Positions 32,230 to 41,543 of a DNA stretch of 64,000 nucleotides are shown here, in pieces. The DNA lies in the NCBI GenBank assembly GCA_027422505.1, contig JAPQWV010000018.1:17626001-17690000 (forward strand), written 5' to 3'. Each line of letters opens with the position of its first letter. Positions within the stretch are counted from its first letter, which is position 1. Source of the DNA: Craterostigma plantagineum. Taxonomy: Eukaryota > Streptophyta > Magnoliopsida > Lamiales > Linderniaceae. A program made the position numbers and the translations under genes. Under the pieces are notes generated by a model. It ran no database searches. It saw nothing but the letters and a program-made list of their open reading frames with translations, and was not told the DNA's origin.

Positions 32230-33250
32230 GTTTGCGGGTTCACTTCAAAGTGCTTAGCTTCATTTTAGTAAGTCGTATTTTGCGAACTCAAAGGTTTGCG
32301 GGTTGAGTAAAAAGAACTTCGTGACGTTTATATTGCGAATTGAGGGGTTTGCGGGTTGGTTGAAAAGAACTTTGCGAATTCTGTATCACAGCCTCAGGAT
32401 TCGCAAATTGACCAGGTCAATCGGGGAATCGCAAAGCATCAGCTCGCAAAATGAACTTTGCGAATCCCAAGATTCACGATCCTCGAATTCGCAAAGTAAG
32501 CAGTCAGACGGTCAAAGCTGCAAAGTGGATAACCCGCAAAGTGAGTGATTCGCGAGTTTGATAAAATAAAACATTTTTGGACCCGCAAAGCTTAACTCTG
32601 AAGAATCAAAAGGAACCCTTAAACGATTTCGAACCCGAAAAAAAATCCATCGCTTTGATAAACACCAGATTTGAGAAGATAAATTCGATTTAGTGCAAAA
32701 ATCAAACAGATAAGCTCGTATTATCACTGAAAAGCAACGAAATTTCTACAGGAATCAACTGAAAAACACCTGTTCTTCGAGAAATCACTCCTGCAATTAA
32801 GAAAATCGATCGTTAAACAAGAAACAGTAAAAGTAAACGCAACTTTTCATTCATACCACAGAGATGTTCGCGAGTAAGTGAAGGTAACGATTTGAGCAGG
32901 CAAACCACAGACAATGCAAGCGACGATGAAGGGTTTGATGAACGGGATTCGCAAAGTAGAAGTTTATGATTTGGGATTTTTTGTATTGCGAGTTCAGTTT
33001 GCGAATTGATGTTTTAAGACAACTTTGCGGGCCTAAAGTATGAACCTTAGTTTGAGCTGGGCTGTAAACTTTTGAGAGAAAAAAAAAAGGCCCACTTTAG
33101 ATTCGCGAATTGGTAGTTTGCGAATTGATCGGTTTGCTGAGTTCGCAATCTAATTCATTGACTGGTCAAAATTGAAGATGGTTTGCGAATAACAGTTGTC
33201 TAAATTCATTATAGTTTGCGAATCTAAATTCTAATAATTGATTTGAAAAA
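32230..33250. repeat. Cluster of TTCGCAAAG-type words upstream of extra ORF
   Basis: Short irregularly spaced words with core TTYGCRAA, in both orientations (for example near 32280, 32331, 32350, 32373, 32399, 32454, 32489 and 33115-33225). The core is followed by GT, GC or ATT. Spacing is not constant, so this is not a satellite. The same word clusters in the gag leader of the element but not in its neighbours. Confidence 0.75.
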
Positions 33251-33482
33251 TGACTTAGGAAGAAAATGTAAGTGTACGAGATTTTTAACTTAGCAAAGAC
33301 ATCAAATAATGAGGACCCAAATACGACCAATTTGGCGCGATCAATCACAAGGATAACATCAAATCTATGAGTTTTTCAAGATCGATTTTCGTGATACGAT
33401 ATCCTTATTGAAAAAATCTTCGCCTTAGTCAAAAATTCGTCTTAATGTCGGGACAATAAATGACGTAAGTTTCCTTCGTGTT

Positions 33483-33490
33483 TATAAATA
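33483..33490 (+). promoter_or_regulatory. TATA box for opposite-strand small ORF
   Basis: TATAAATA in the context GTTTATAAATAGATAGG is a strong plant TATA box on the plus strand, opposite to copia II transcription. Initiation ~30 bp downstream would give a 5' leader of about 50 bases before the ATG at 33563. Confidence 0.55.
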
Positions 33491-33562
33491 GATAGGTCTC
33501 AAATCTCATTGAAGTACCTTACATCTAAGAACTAACTCATCTCTTATTTTTCGCGTTAATAG

Positions 33563-33736
33563 ATGAATTGGCAGAAGCAGGAAGAAGAGAAGAAGCTCGA
33601 GGAACATGCAGAGTTAAGACGTAACTTTGAGCATAATTTGGATATGCTGGTTATTGAGATTTTCCTTCTTTTGAGCTTATTCGTTGTTTTACTTGCTGTT
33701 CTGCTTTGGGTCTTCATCGGGCATATGAGTTTTTAA
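33563..33736 (+). CDS. Small single-span membrane protein ORF (57 aa), antisense in copia II
   Basis: ATG at 33563, TAA at 33734-33736. The N-terminal half is highly charged with heptad-like spacing (MNWQKQEEEKKLEEHAELRR). The C-terminal half is one long hydrophobic stretch of about 24 residues (starting VIEIFLLLSLFVVLL) ending in FIGHMSF, a predicted single membrane helix. There is no cleavable signal-peptide pattern; topology would be N-in or tail-anchored-like. A TATA box precedes it, and AATAAA lies at 34100-34105, ~360 bp after the stop. It is antisense to the element between RNase H and the extra ORF. No family recognised. It may be a real antisense gene of the element or a chance ORF. 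Confidence 0.5.
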   Translation: MNWQKQEEEKKLEEHAELRRNFEHNLDMLVIEIFLLLSLFVVLLAVLLWVFIGHMSF

Positions 33737-33840
33737 GAGTTATCTGCGTATTATGTGTTTGAGAGAGTTGTTCGTGTTTTGAAGAATTTATAAGAGTTAT
33801 CTGCGTATTATGTGTTTGAGAGAGTTGTTCATGTTTTGAA
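33734..33840. repeat. 57-bp tandem duplication after the small ORF
   Basis: TAAGAGTTATCTGCGTATTA begins at 33734 and again at 33791. The copies are nearly identical (TTCGTG vs TTCATG). The first copy starts at the stop codon of the small ORF. Confidence 0.85.
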
Positions 33841-33864
33841 CAAATTTTACGTTTTTGTAGAAAA

Positions 33865-34004
33865 ACTCCCCCTAGATGCAATGCCTATCGATTATCTTAA
33901 AAATTAAATGATTGATAATGCCTATCGAGTATCCAAAAAAAACTATTGATGAGTTCACTTACTCCCCCTCGATGCATAGATATAGCATTTCTCCCCCTCG
34001 ATGT
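33865..34004 (-). other. Three internal polypurine-like tracts in copia II
   Basis: ACTCCCCCTAGATGCA (33865), ACTCCCCCTCGATGCA (33961) and TCTCCCCCTCGATGTA (33990). On the element strand they read TGCATCGAGGGGGAGT, close to the terminal PPT (TTAGGGGGAGAA). They lie just downstream of pol and could act as extra plus-strand primer sites. Confidence 0.6.
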
Positions 34005-34188
34005 ATTACGCCATCAGCATTGGCGCTACATCGACTTATTGGACACAAAAAAAAATTTATTGAAAATTAAAAACTTAAAAAAAAAAAACTAAAGTCCTAA
34101 ATAAATGGTTAACATAACACACACAGAATAAGAGAAGTGAAACATAGCAAATAGATAAATAATGAACTGTAGGAAGGCAGAATCGAGA

Positions 34189-35902
34189 TTAAAAATTGAG
34201 GTTCAACATGCCTAATTTTGCAACTAAGAATTGAAAGCGTTTTTCATCCAATGCTTTTGTAAGCAAATCGGCTAGTTGAAGCTCTGTATTGACAAAGTAC
34301 ATTTCTATTATGCCTCTTTCTACATGATCCTTTATGAAGTGATAGCGAAGATCTATGTGCTTAGTGCGTGAGTGATGTACAGGATTACAGGTAATAGCGA
34401 TAGCACTCTTGGAATCACAGTAAATAGGAATTTTATTTAGATCAAACCCGTAGTCCCGTAGCTGAGTTCTGATCCACAAAATTTGTGAGCAGCAACTTGC
34501 TGCAGCGACATATTCTGCTTCCGCCGTGGAAGTTGACACACAATTTTGTTTCTTTGAGGCCCAACATACAAGTTTATCGCCTAGGAATTGCATATGTCCA
34601 GAAGTGCTTTTCCTGTCCAGTCTGCATCCTGCAAAATCTGCGTCAGAATAGCCTATTAGTTTCATACTTGAGTTTTTAGGATACCACAGTCCAAGGTCTG
34701 GTGTTCCTTTTAAATACTTCAAGATTCTTTTGACAGCATGAAGGTGCGACTCCTTGGGATTAGCTTGAAATCGAGCACATAGACATGTAGAGAATAAGAT
34801 ATCTGGTCGACTGGCAGTGAGGTAGAGCAGTGATCCAATGATCCCTCTATAATGAGTAACATCTACAGGTTCACCAAGGTGATCTGCATCCAGTGAGCAT
34901 GAGGTGGACATAGGTGTGCTCGATGATTTGCTCTTGTCGATCCCATATTTTCTGAGAATATCATGGATGTACTTTGACTGATTGATGAAGATCCCATCCT
35001 GAAGTTGTTTGATTTGTAGTCCGAGGAAGAATGACATTTCTCCCATCATACTCATTTCAAATTGCGATTGCATCAGAATGCTAAATTCTTCACAAAGTTT
35101 AGGATTAGTAGAGCCAAAAAATGATATCATCCACGTAGATTTGCACAAGCATGATATCAGAATCATTTTTCTTTACGAACAGTGTAGTGTCAATTTTTCC
35201 TTTAGTGAAGCCTGAAGAGATAAGAAAGTCGGAGAGCACCTCATACCAGGCCCTTGGAGCTTGTTTAAGTCCATACAGTGATTTGTCGAGTTTGTAAACA
35301 AAGTCGGGATGATCAGCATTGAGAAATCCGTCTGGCTGTGACACATACACTTCTTCTTTCAGAATTCCGTTCAAGAAGGCTGTTTTTACGTCCATTTGAT
35401 AGACTGTAAAATCTTTGTGTGCAGCGTATGCAAGGAATAACTGAATAGCTTCGATTCTGGCTACAGGGGCAAACGTTTCATCGTAATCAATTCCTTCCTG
35501 TTGATTATATCCCTTAGCAACGAGCCTGGCTTTGTTTCGAATTACAACACCATCTTCATCCTTTTTGTTTTTAAATACCCACTTTGTTCCGATCACAGTC
35601 TTCCCTTTTGGACGAGGAACTAAGTTCCATACTTTGAGACGTTCGAATTGATTAATCTCCTCTTGCATAGCCACTATCCAGTTGGGATCCTGTAGTGCAT
35701 CAACTACACATTTAGGTTCCGTTTGGCTCAAGAAACAGGTGAAATTACATTCATTTGAATGTGTTCTTCTAGTCGTTACTCCTGTATTGGGATCTCCTAT
35801 TATTTGATCTGTAGGATGATGTCGGATCCATTTCTTTTCGTGGGGTAATGTCGTTTCGTCTATTTGGGATTCCTCACTGAGTGGATAGTCGATTGCAGAC
35901 AC
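34189..35902 (-). pseudogene. Copia II reverse transcriptase and RNase H (one frameshift)
   Basis: The frame 35902-35105 runs from the RT N-terminus ([25 protein letters not shown] block, [35 protein letters not shown]) to the catalytic box Y-V-D-D. It breaks right after, where ATTTTTTGG has one T too many (~35118). The other frame continues 35166-34189: FEMSMMGEMSFFLGLQIKQL, SRPDILFSTCLCARFQ, then RNase H (YSDADFAGCRLDRKSTSGH, STAEAEYVAAASCCSQ) and the end ADLLTKALDEKRF. All catalytic motifs are intact, so a single base separates this from a complete RT-RNase H. Confidence 0.9.
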
Positions 35903-37596
35903 GGTAGTGTTGCCTGGTGAGTTTGAAGAGGAGGCATCTGTCTGCGTTGTTGTTGCGGTTATTGGGATCGAGCCTTCTGCATCTGAGGGAGGAATTGTCT
36001 GGTCAGGAGTGGGTTCTGAATTATGAGTTGATGAACTAGAGCTGGATTAGTATGTGGAATGGAAGTTGTGGGTGGTTTTTTCGGATTTTGAGAGATATAG
36101 ATATGTTCAAATAGTAGATCCAGATCCAGTTCCTCTTGAGTTTGGCGAGTGGAGCATGTGGGATTGCTATGTCTAGAATATTCAGTTGCTTTGTCGGACC
36201 CCGGTTCTGAGGAGTTCCGTTCAGATGCATCTGACGAACATTCTCCCTTTTCTGTATGAGAATGAATAAGGTGTGGTGTGCTAGTTACTCGTTCCAAACT
36301 GCTATGTCCAGTAGAAGGTTCGAGTCCCTCATCAAAGGTGACATTTATACTTTCAATGATCATCCTTCTGTTTCTGAGAAATATCCTGTATGCCTTAGAT
36401 TGTGCAGAGTAGCCTACGAAGATTCCTTCAGTTGCTTTTGGATCAAGCTTGGACTTGTCTTCGCGATCGTTGGCGACGAAGCACTTGCATCCAAAAATTC
36501 GAAAATGAGCAATGTTGGGCAGCCTTCCATTTATAAGTTCATAGGGCGTCTTTTCAAATCTTAGATGAATGTTTGTGCGATTCTGCGTATAGCAAGCAGT
36601 ATTCATTGCTTCAGCCCAAAGGAAATGAGGTAGTGATGATTGGATGATCATTGTTCGAGCAGCCTCTACGAGTGTTCGATTTCGCCGTTCGACAACCCCA
36701 TTTTGTTGAGGTGTGTAGATAGCAGAAAACTGTTGAGTAATCCCTATGGATTCGTAGAAGTCACTGAGCTGTTGATTCTTGAATTCTGTTCCATTGTCTG
36801 ATCTAACTATTTTAACACTGCTCTGGAGTAGGTTCTGTGTTGTTCTGATTAGGTTTGGAATATGATTGACTGTCTCGGATTTAGTCCGTAAAAAGCGTAC
36901 CCAATTATATCGGGAATAGTCGTCGACGATAACCAGCATATACCGCTTTCCACTTATGCTTTCAGTTCGCATTGGGCCACACAGATCCATGTGTAAAAGC
37001 TCTAGAGGATGTTGAGTGGATGCAGTGTGTTTTGTAGGATGTGAAGCTTTCTTCATTTTTCCTTTCTCACAAGCAGAGCATATATGCTCTTTTTGATACT
37101 TAAGTGGTGGTAGTCCAATAGTCAATTTGTTGGTTGACAGCTTGTTGAGGGTCTTGAAGTTAAGATGAGATAATCGCTGGTGCCATAAGTCATTTTGAGT
37201 TGAAGTTGCTTTGGAGATTAGGCAGATATCGGTCTTTGGTTTGACAGTTCTAATATCAATGGTGTAAAGATTTGTCTTGCGAGTTCCAGTGAGAAGTTCT
37301 TCACCATTGGTATTGAGAATTTTGCAAGTTTTCTTTAGAAATACAACTTGGAGTCCAAAATCACTGAACTGTCCTATTGATAAGAGGTTGTGTGTCAGTC
37401 CTTCAACATACGAGACTTGTTTAATTGTGAGTCGATTGCATATGAGATCGCCATAGCCAAGGATTCTGGCTCCATTGCTATTACCAAAGCGTACCAGTCC
37501 TCCAGGTCTATCAACGTAGTTGCTCAACAGTTCCTTTGTCCCAGTCATGTGTGTGGAGCAACCAGAATCTAAGTACCACACATGAAAGGCCTGCAA
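35903..37596 (-). pseudogene. Copia II protease and integrase (frame broken at 3' end)
   Basis: It starts in frame at AFHVWYLDSGCSTHMTG, the copia protease (D-S-G). GAG-pre-integrase follows with H-x3-H ... C-S-A-C. The integrase core has D (LLHMDLCGPM), D (VRSDNGTEF) and E (QQNGVVERRNRTL), and the tail GIFVGYSAQSKAYRIF. Near 36045 a shift puts the Ser-rich linker ([15 protein letters not shown]) in another frame, joining RT. The catalytic parts are intact. The frame differs by one base from the upstream gag frame, with a stop in each frame within ~15 bases (37596-37620). Confidence 0.9.
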
Positions 37597-37604
37597 AAAG
37601 AGAA

Positions 37605-40353
37605 CTAGAGGGTTTTAGGTACCCATTGAAATATGGGTCCACCTCTATTAATTTTGTTAGTCCGTTTAGACTCCCTAGATTTTCCTTTGTTAAGGGATGA
37701 CACAGAGTCACTACCTATTTCTAGGATAGGAATTTGTGTTCCTGCAGGTTGAAGCTTGGGAATCCATTTGTGCTCTAGTGAGGTTCTTTTTGTCTTAGGT
37801 TTAGACTTGAGTTTTTTGATTTTTGTAAGTTTGGCAGGTTCTTTGATAGCTTTTGATTTTGATTCTTGTTTTGACGTTGTAGTTTTGTTTTTAGGAATTG
37901 TTTTGTGAGTTTGTTTGGTGACATGATCACGCATGGAAAGCTTTGTTTTTGTTGAGGAAGATAGTTTTTTCGATACATGACAAAACAAAGATGGTACAAA
38001 GGTTTTGGAAGGAAAATATTCAATAACAAAAGGGACATTGAGATCGCGATTCTCCTTCAAGATATCTTCCTTTTTAACCCATACTTGACCCTTCAATGGC
38101 GCTTTTGTGGGTCCTGAAAATTTTAATGTATTAGTGCAGGAAATTTTGTCATTTGAAATTAAGGTGTATGAAATTGTGTGTAATGTTAATTTTTCTTTAA
38201 GTGAAGATATTTCATGAAGAAGTTTTTGCCTTTCTTCATCAAATGACTTTCTCTCGCTTTCGAGAGTGGAGTGAAGATCACTGATTTTCTTTATGCAATC
38301 AGGCATATATCCAGTTGCATATGTAACCATCTGTGCCATACTTTCCGAAGCACCTGAGGTTTCTCCTTCGTTTAGATGAGAAATATCTGTCTCAAATTCA
38401 GTTATTGCTGGACAACTTCTTTCTTTATAACTATCATTTAATTCTGTGTAGTTAAAAGGTATTTGAGTTTTACTGTGTGTTGATGTCTCATTTTCATTTT
38501 CACTGACGAAAGACATGAGATTCGTCAGGCAACCTGTCTGCATAAGTTTGAGATCATATAGATAAGGTGAACTTGATATGCCTTGTTTTAACTTATGTGG
38601 ATTTTCAAAACCTAGTCCTTTATGGGGATTGTAAAAATCAATGTTAGCTGGTTTGTTTAAGAAGATTGTTTGTTCTGATTGATCTCGTCGAGTTAAAAGG
38701 TCCTCCAATTTTTTTTATTTTGGAGTACAGTTTTTCCCGTTCTTTACTTAGTAGGTCATATTTAATTGTAGCGTCCATTGCCTGATCTCTATGAGATTTC
38801 ATTTCCTTTTCTAAATCCTTGGCTTTAACTTCGGTTTTTTGCACTTGTATCTCCAGCTTAGCAATTTTTTCATTTGCTACAATTACACGATTCTTCTCAC
38901 ATGCATAATCATATCTAAACTTATCTAATACTGCTAAATTTTTCTCTAAGTTAGCTTCTAGTTCCTTGATTTTTCTTTTACCTAGTTTGTTAGATTTGTA
39001 TAAGGATAAAAATTCATTTTTCATCTTAAGTAAGGAATCATAATCTGCTTCACTTACCTCCACTATGTCTGAATTGTTAGAAGTTTCCCTGTCTGACTCG
39101 CTACCTTCAGCTCCAACTCCATCTTCTTCGTCATCTAGTTTGGCCATCAGTGCCACGTTCTCATTCTCGCTGTCTGAGGTATCTTCAAGCCAATGATCCT
39201 CTTCTGCCATTAAGACCAGCCCCTTTTCTTTTTGTTCAGCTAATTGAACTTTTCTGCGATAATAGTTAACGTCCTTTTTCTTGGGCATTCTGCACTCTCT
39301 GGCAAAGTGTCCATTCTTGCCGCAGTTGAAGCATTTGCCACCTTGTTGAGGAGTTTCAGAGTTGTTGTCCTCATCCTGAGTCTTTCCTTTAGAGTTGGAG
39401 GAAGTTCTTTGACGATTGGAGGAGGAACCAGTCTTCTTATAATATTTCCTCTGCACGAAATTCGAGACAAGAGCGAGTTGCTTAGCAAGATCTTTGAGGG
39501 TGATTTCCTGGTCTGCATGTTTGGTAAGATCATTGAATTCGTCATCAGAACCAGAGTCTTCTCCCTCCTTAACTTGTGATGACTGGATAATTTCTTTGTC
39601 CTTGAATTGTTTTCTTGATGATCGTTCAGTCATAAGAGCAAGCGATTCGCTTCCTATTGGTTTGATTTCCTCCCTTCGTTTCTCCACATGATTGGAATGT
39701 TGATTGAGGTAGTCGAATAATGTATGAATTCTAACTTTAGTTAGGTCGTTCATCTGTCTTATCATAATTGTAGTAGCCTCCCATTCTGGATGAAGTGATC
39801 CTAAAAATTTGATATTGATTTCCATTACACTTTTTGTGACTCCATTCATTTTTAGCTCATTTAAAAGAACAAGAAATCGATGGAAGGTTTCTTGGAGAGT
39901 TTCCCCTTTGTTAGCATGAAAGCGGTCATACGAGATGAGTGTGTTTGCCATTCTTGCCATTGTATTGACTTCTGTCCCCTGCATCATAATTCGAAGAGCA
40001 TCCCACATTTCTTTTGCACTCTCACCACATTCGAGTTGCATCAAAATGTCATTGGGAATGGCTTGCATCATGTATGATTTCGCCACTTTATCTGCCTTTA
40101 GTCGTAGTTTTTCTTCATCATTGCATTGATCGGTAGTTTTCAAGATTCTCTGTTCCTCTCTTGCAGGGGTGGTGTCAGTAGTGGCGGGAATTATTGTCCA
40201 ATACTGTGTAGGACCATTGTAAATAGATTCTAGTAGATTCTCAGAATTGTCCTTGCTTCCTATGAAGTTGATGAATCTTCTCTTCCAGACTGCGTACTCT
40301 CCATGTCGGATGATGGGAGGTCTAACATCATTTCCCATGCTGAAAGAGTCCAT
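37605..40353 (-). pseudogene. Copia II Gag (one frameshift)
   Basis: The frame 40353-38644 starts MDSFSMGNDVRPP and has the UBN2/DUF4219 capsid region, an acidic linker, the zinc knuckle C-F-N-C-x4-H-x4-C (~residue 345) and a long Lys/Glu coiled coil (~440-550). It shifts at an A-run near 38700-38710 (element strand AAAATAAAAAAAATTGG). The proper continuation LEDLLTRRDQSEQTIFLNKP runs from 38708 to 37605 and ends GPIFQWVPKTL, the motif that precedes protease in copia elements. One extra A explains the break. Gag would package the element RNA. Confidence 0.88.
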
Positions 40354-40389
40354 TGCCTGTGTTTTGGATATGATCGTTGACGTGTATTG

Positions 40390-40980
40390 TGAGGAAAGTT
40401 GGAGTTGAATTTTGCGAATTGAAGAAGTGACGTGTTACTTTGCGAATAGATATGTGGGTTCGCAAGGTTGACCAGGTTCGCAAAGTGAGTAATGTTAGCA
40501 AAGTTCACACGGTTCGCAAAGTGAGTAGGGTTCGCAAGGTTCACACGGTACGCAAAGTGAGTAAAGTTCGCAAAGCAGTTGTGAGTTCGCAAAGTGTCAA
40601 GAGATCGCAAAGTGTGTTGAATTCGCGAAGTAAACTGGAGTTCGCAAAGTGAGCGAAGAACGCAAAGTAGTCTGAGTTCGCAAAGTGATCTAGTTCAAAT
40701 GAGTTCGCAAAGTGGTCCAAGTTCGCAAAGTAATCAAGAGGTCGCAAAGTTCTGATTTTGCGAATTGATAACTGGATTCGTGAAGTGAGAAAGAACCTGA
40801 TGCGTTGATCTTTGAAAATCTAACGGTTCGGGAACTTTGAACTCTCAAAGTAGAACTTTGCGAAGTGTCGATGCGCAAACTTAAAAAAGCCAACCAAGTG
40901 AAATGAAGGAGCCGCAAAGCGAAAGAAATCCTTAAGTTCGCAAACCTAGTTCCCAAAAGAAATTCCGTGCGCAAACTCAA
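40390..40980. repeat. Cluster of TTCGCAAAGT words in the gag leader of copia II
   Basis: About twenty copies of (G)TTCGCAAAGTGA with small variations lie at irregular 15-30 bp steps between the PBS and the gag start. Most share one orientation (ACTTTGCGAAC on the element strand). Minus-strand frames here read repeated T-H-F-A-N peptides that merely translate the repeat. The word matches the cluster upstream of the extra ORF. Confidence 0.85.
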
Positions 40981-41234
40981 GAACAGTCTGAGAAACAGGG
41001 CTGTTCTTCAAGTGTTTTAGATAGAAATCCAACAAATCTGACACAGCCTTCACGGAAACCAATTTGATAGCTCAGAACTGATAGTTCCACAAACTCGCCT
41101 TAACAAAAATAGAATATCTTCGAGAATAGTTGATATAGATGAGCCTGAGCTTTGCGACAGATAAACTACCACACAAGAACTCACCCTGCTAAAATCTTTA
41201 AGGCTTGAAATGAAGTTTCCTCACCTACACGCTT

Positions 41235-41246
41235 GCTCTGATACCA
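41235..41246 (-). other. Copia II primer-binding site (initiator Met tRNA type)
   Basis: GCTCTGATACCA on plus, i.e. TGGTATCAGAGC on the element strand, two bases inside the 5' LTR edge at 41249. Confidence 0.92.
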
Positions 41247-41248
41247 CT

Positions 41249-41543
41249 TGTAATTCCAGATTATCCAAGAACACTTCAACAGATTTAACCTTCGTAATAT
41301 TTGAATAATGTGCTATAGAGGTTTACTGTTGAATACGTGAGGGTTTTGCAAATGGAAAACTTGATTAATGCTTGTTAGGGTTTAAGCTTAAATACCTTGT
41401 GAGGTATTTAAGCCCATTGGGCCCCTAACAAGCCCATTACAAATACAACCATATTACAAAAATAAAACATCTATAAAATGCATAGAAAAGAAATTACAAG
41501 ACTTAGAATTAATATTTTGGACACTTCTAAAATATTCCTAACA
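41249..41543 (-). repeat. Copia II 5' LTR
   Basis: The 295-bp partner of 28153-28447, followed by the AGGTG duplication at 41544-41548. It should contain the promoter for leftward genomic RNA. Confidence 0.96.

Larger units (their letters stand above)
32020..34188 (-). other. Copia II spacer between pol and extra ORF
   Basis: This is non-coding in the element's sense. The part 32230-33250 is packed with TTTGCGAAT/TTCGCAAAG-type words, more than twenty by eye. 33483-33736 holds a plus-strand TATA box and a 57-codon ORF. 33734-33840 is a 57-bp tandem duplication. 33865-34004 holds three CTCCCCCTNGATG tracts (purine-rich on the element strand). Confidence 0.75.
28153..41543 (-). mobile_element. 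Copia II: large young Ty1/copia element (13.4 kb)
   Basis: Two 295-bp LTRs (28153-28447, 41249-41543) differ at a single base (C at ~28365 vs A). A perfect 5-bp TSD AGGTG flanks it (28148-28152, 41544-41548). Leftward order: 5' LTR, PBS, ~0.9-kb leader with repeated TTCGCAAAG words, gag, protease, integrase, RT, RNase H, a 2.2-kb non-coding spacer with a plus-strand small ORF, an extra ORF of 1020 codons plus a 155-codon frame, PPT, 3' LTR. The length is unusual for copia because ~5.7 kb lies beyond pol. At an assumed 1.3e-8 substitutions/site/year, one mismatch in 295 bp means on the order of 0.1 My. Confidence 0.95.

Noticed and set aside
40260..40747. Minus-strand frames with repeated T-H-F-A-N peptides
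   Set aside because: Translation of the TTCGCAAAGT word cluster in the gag leader, not a repeat protein.
40440..40790. Regular-looking short repeats considered as a CRISPR-like array
   Set aside because: Words are ~10 bp with variable spacers of 5-20 bp in a plant retrotransposon leader; no CRISPR architecture.
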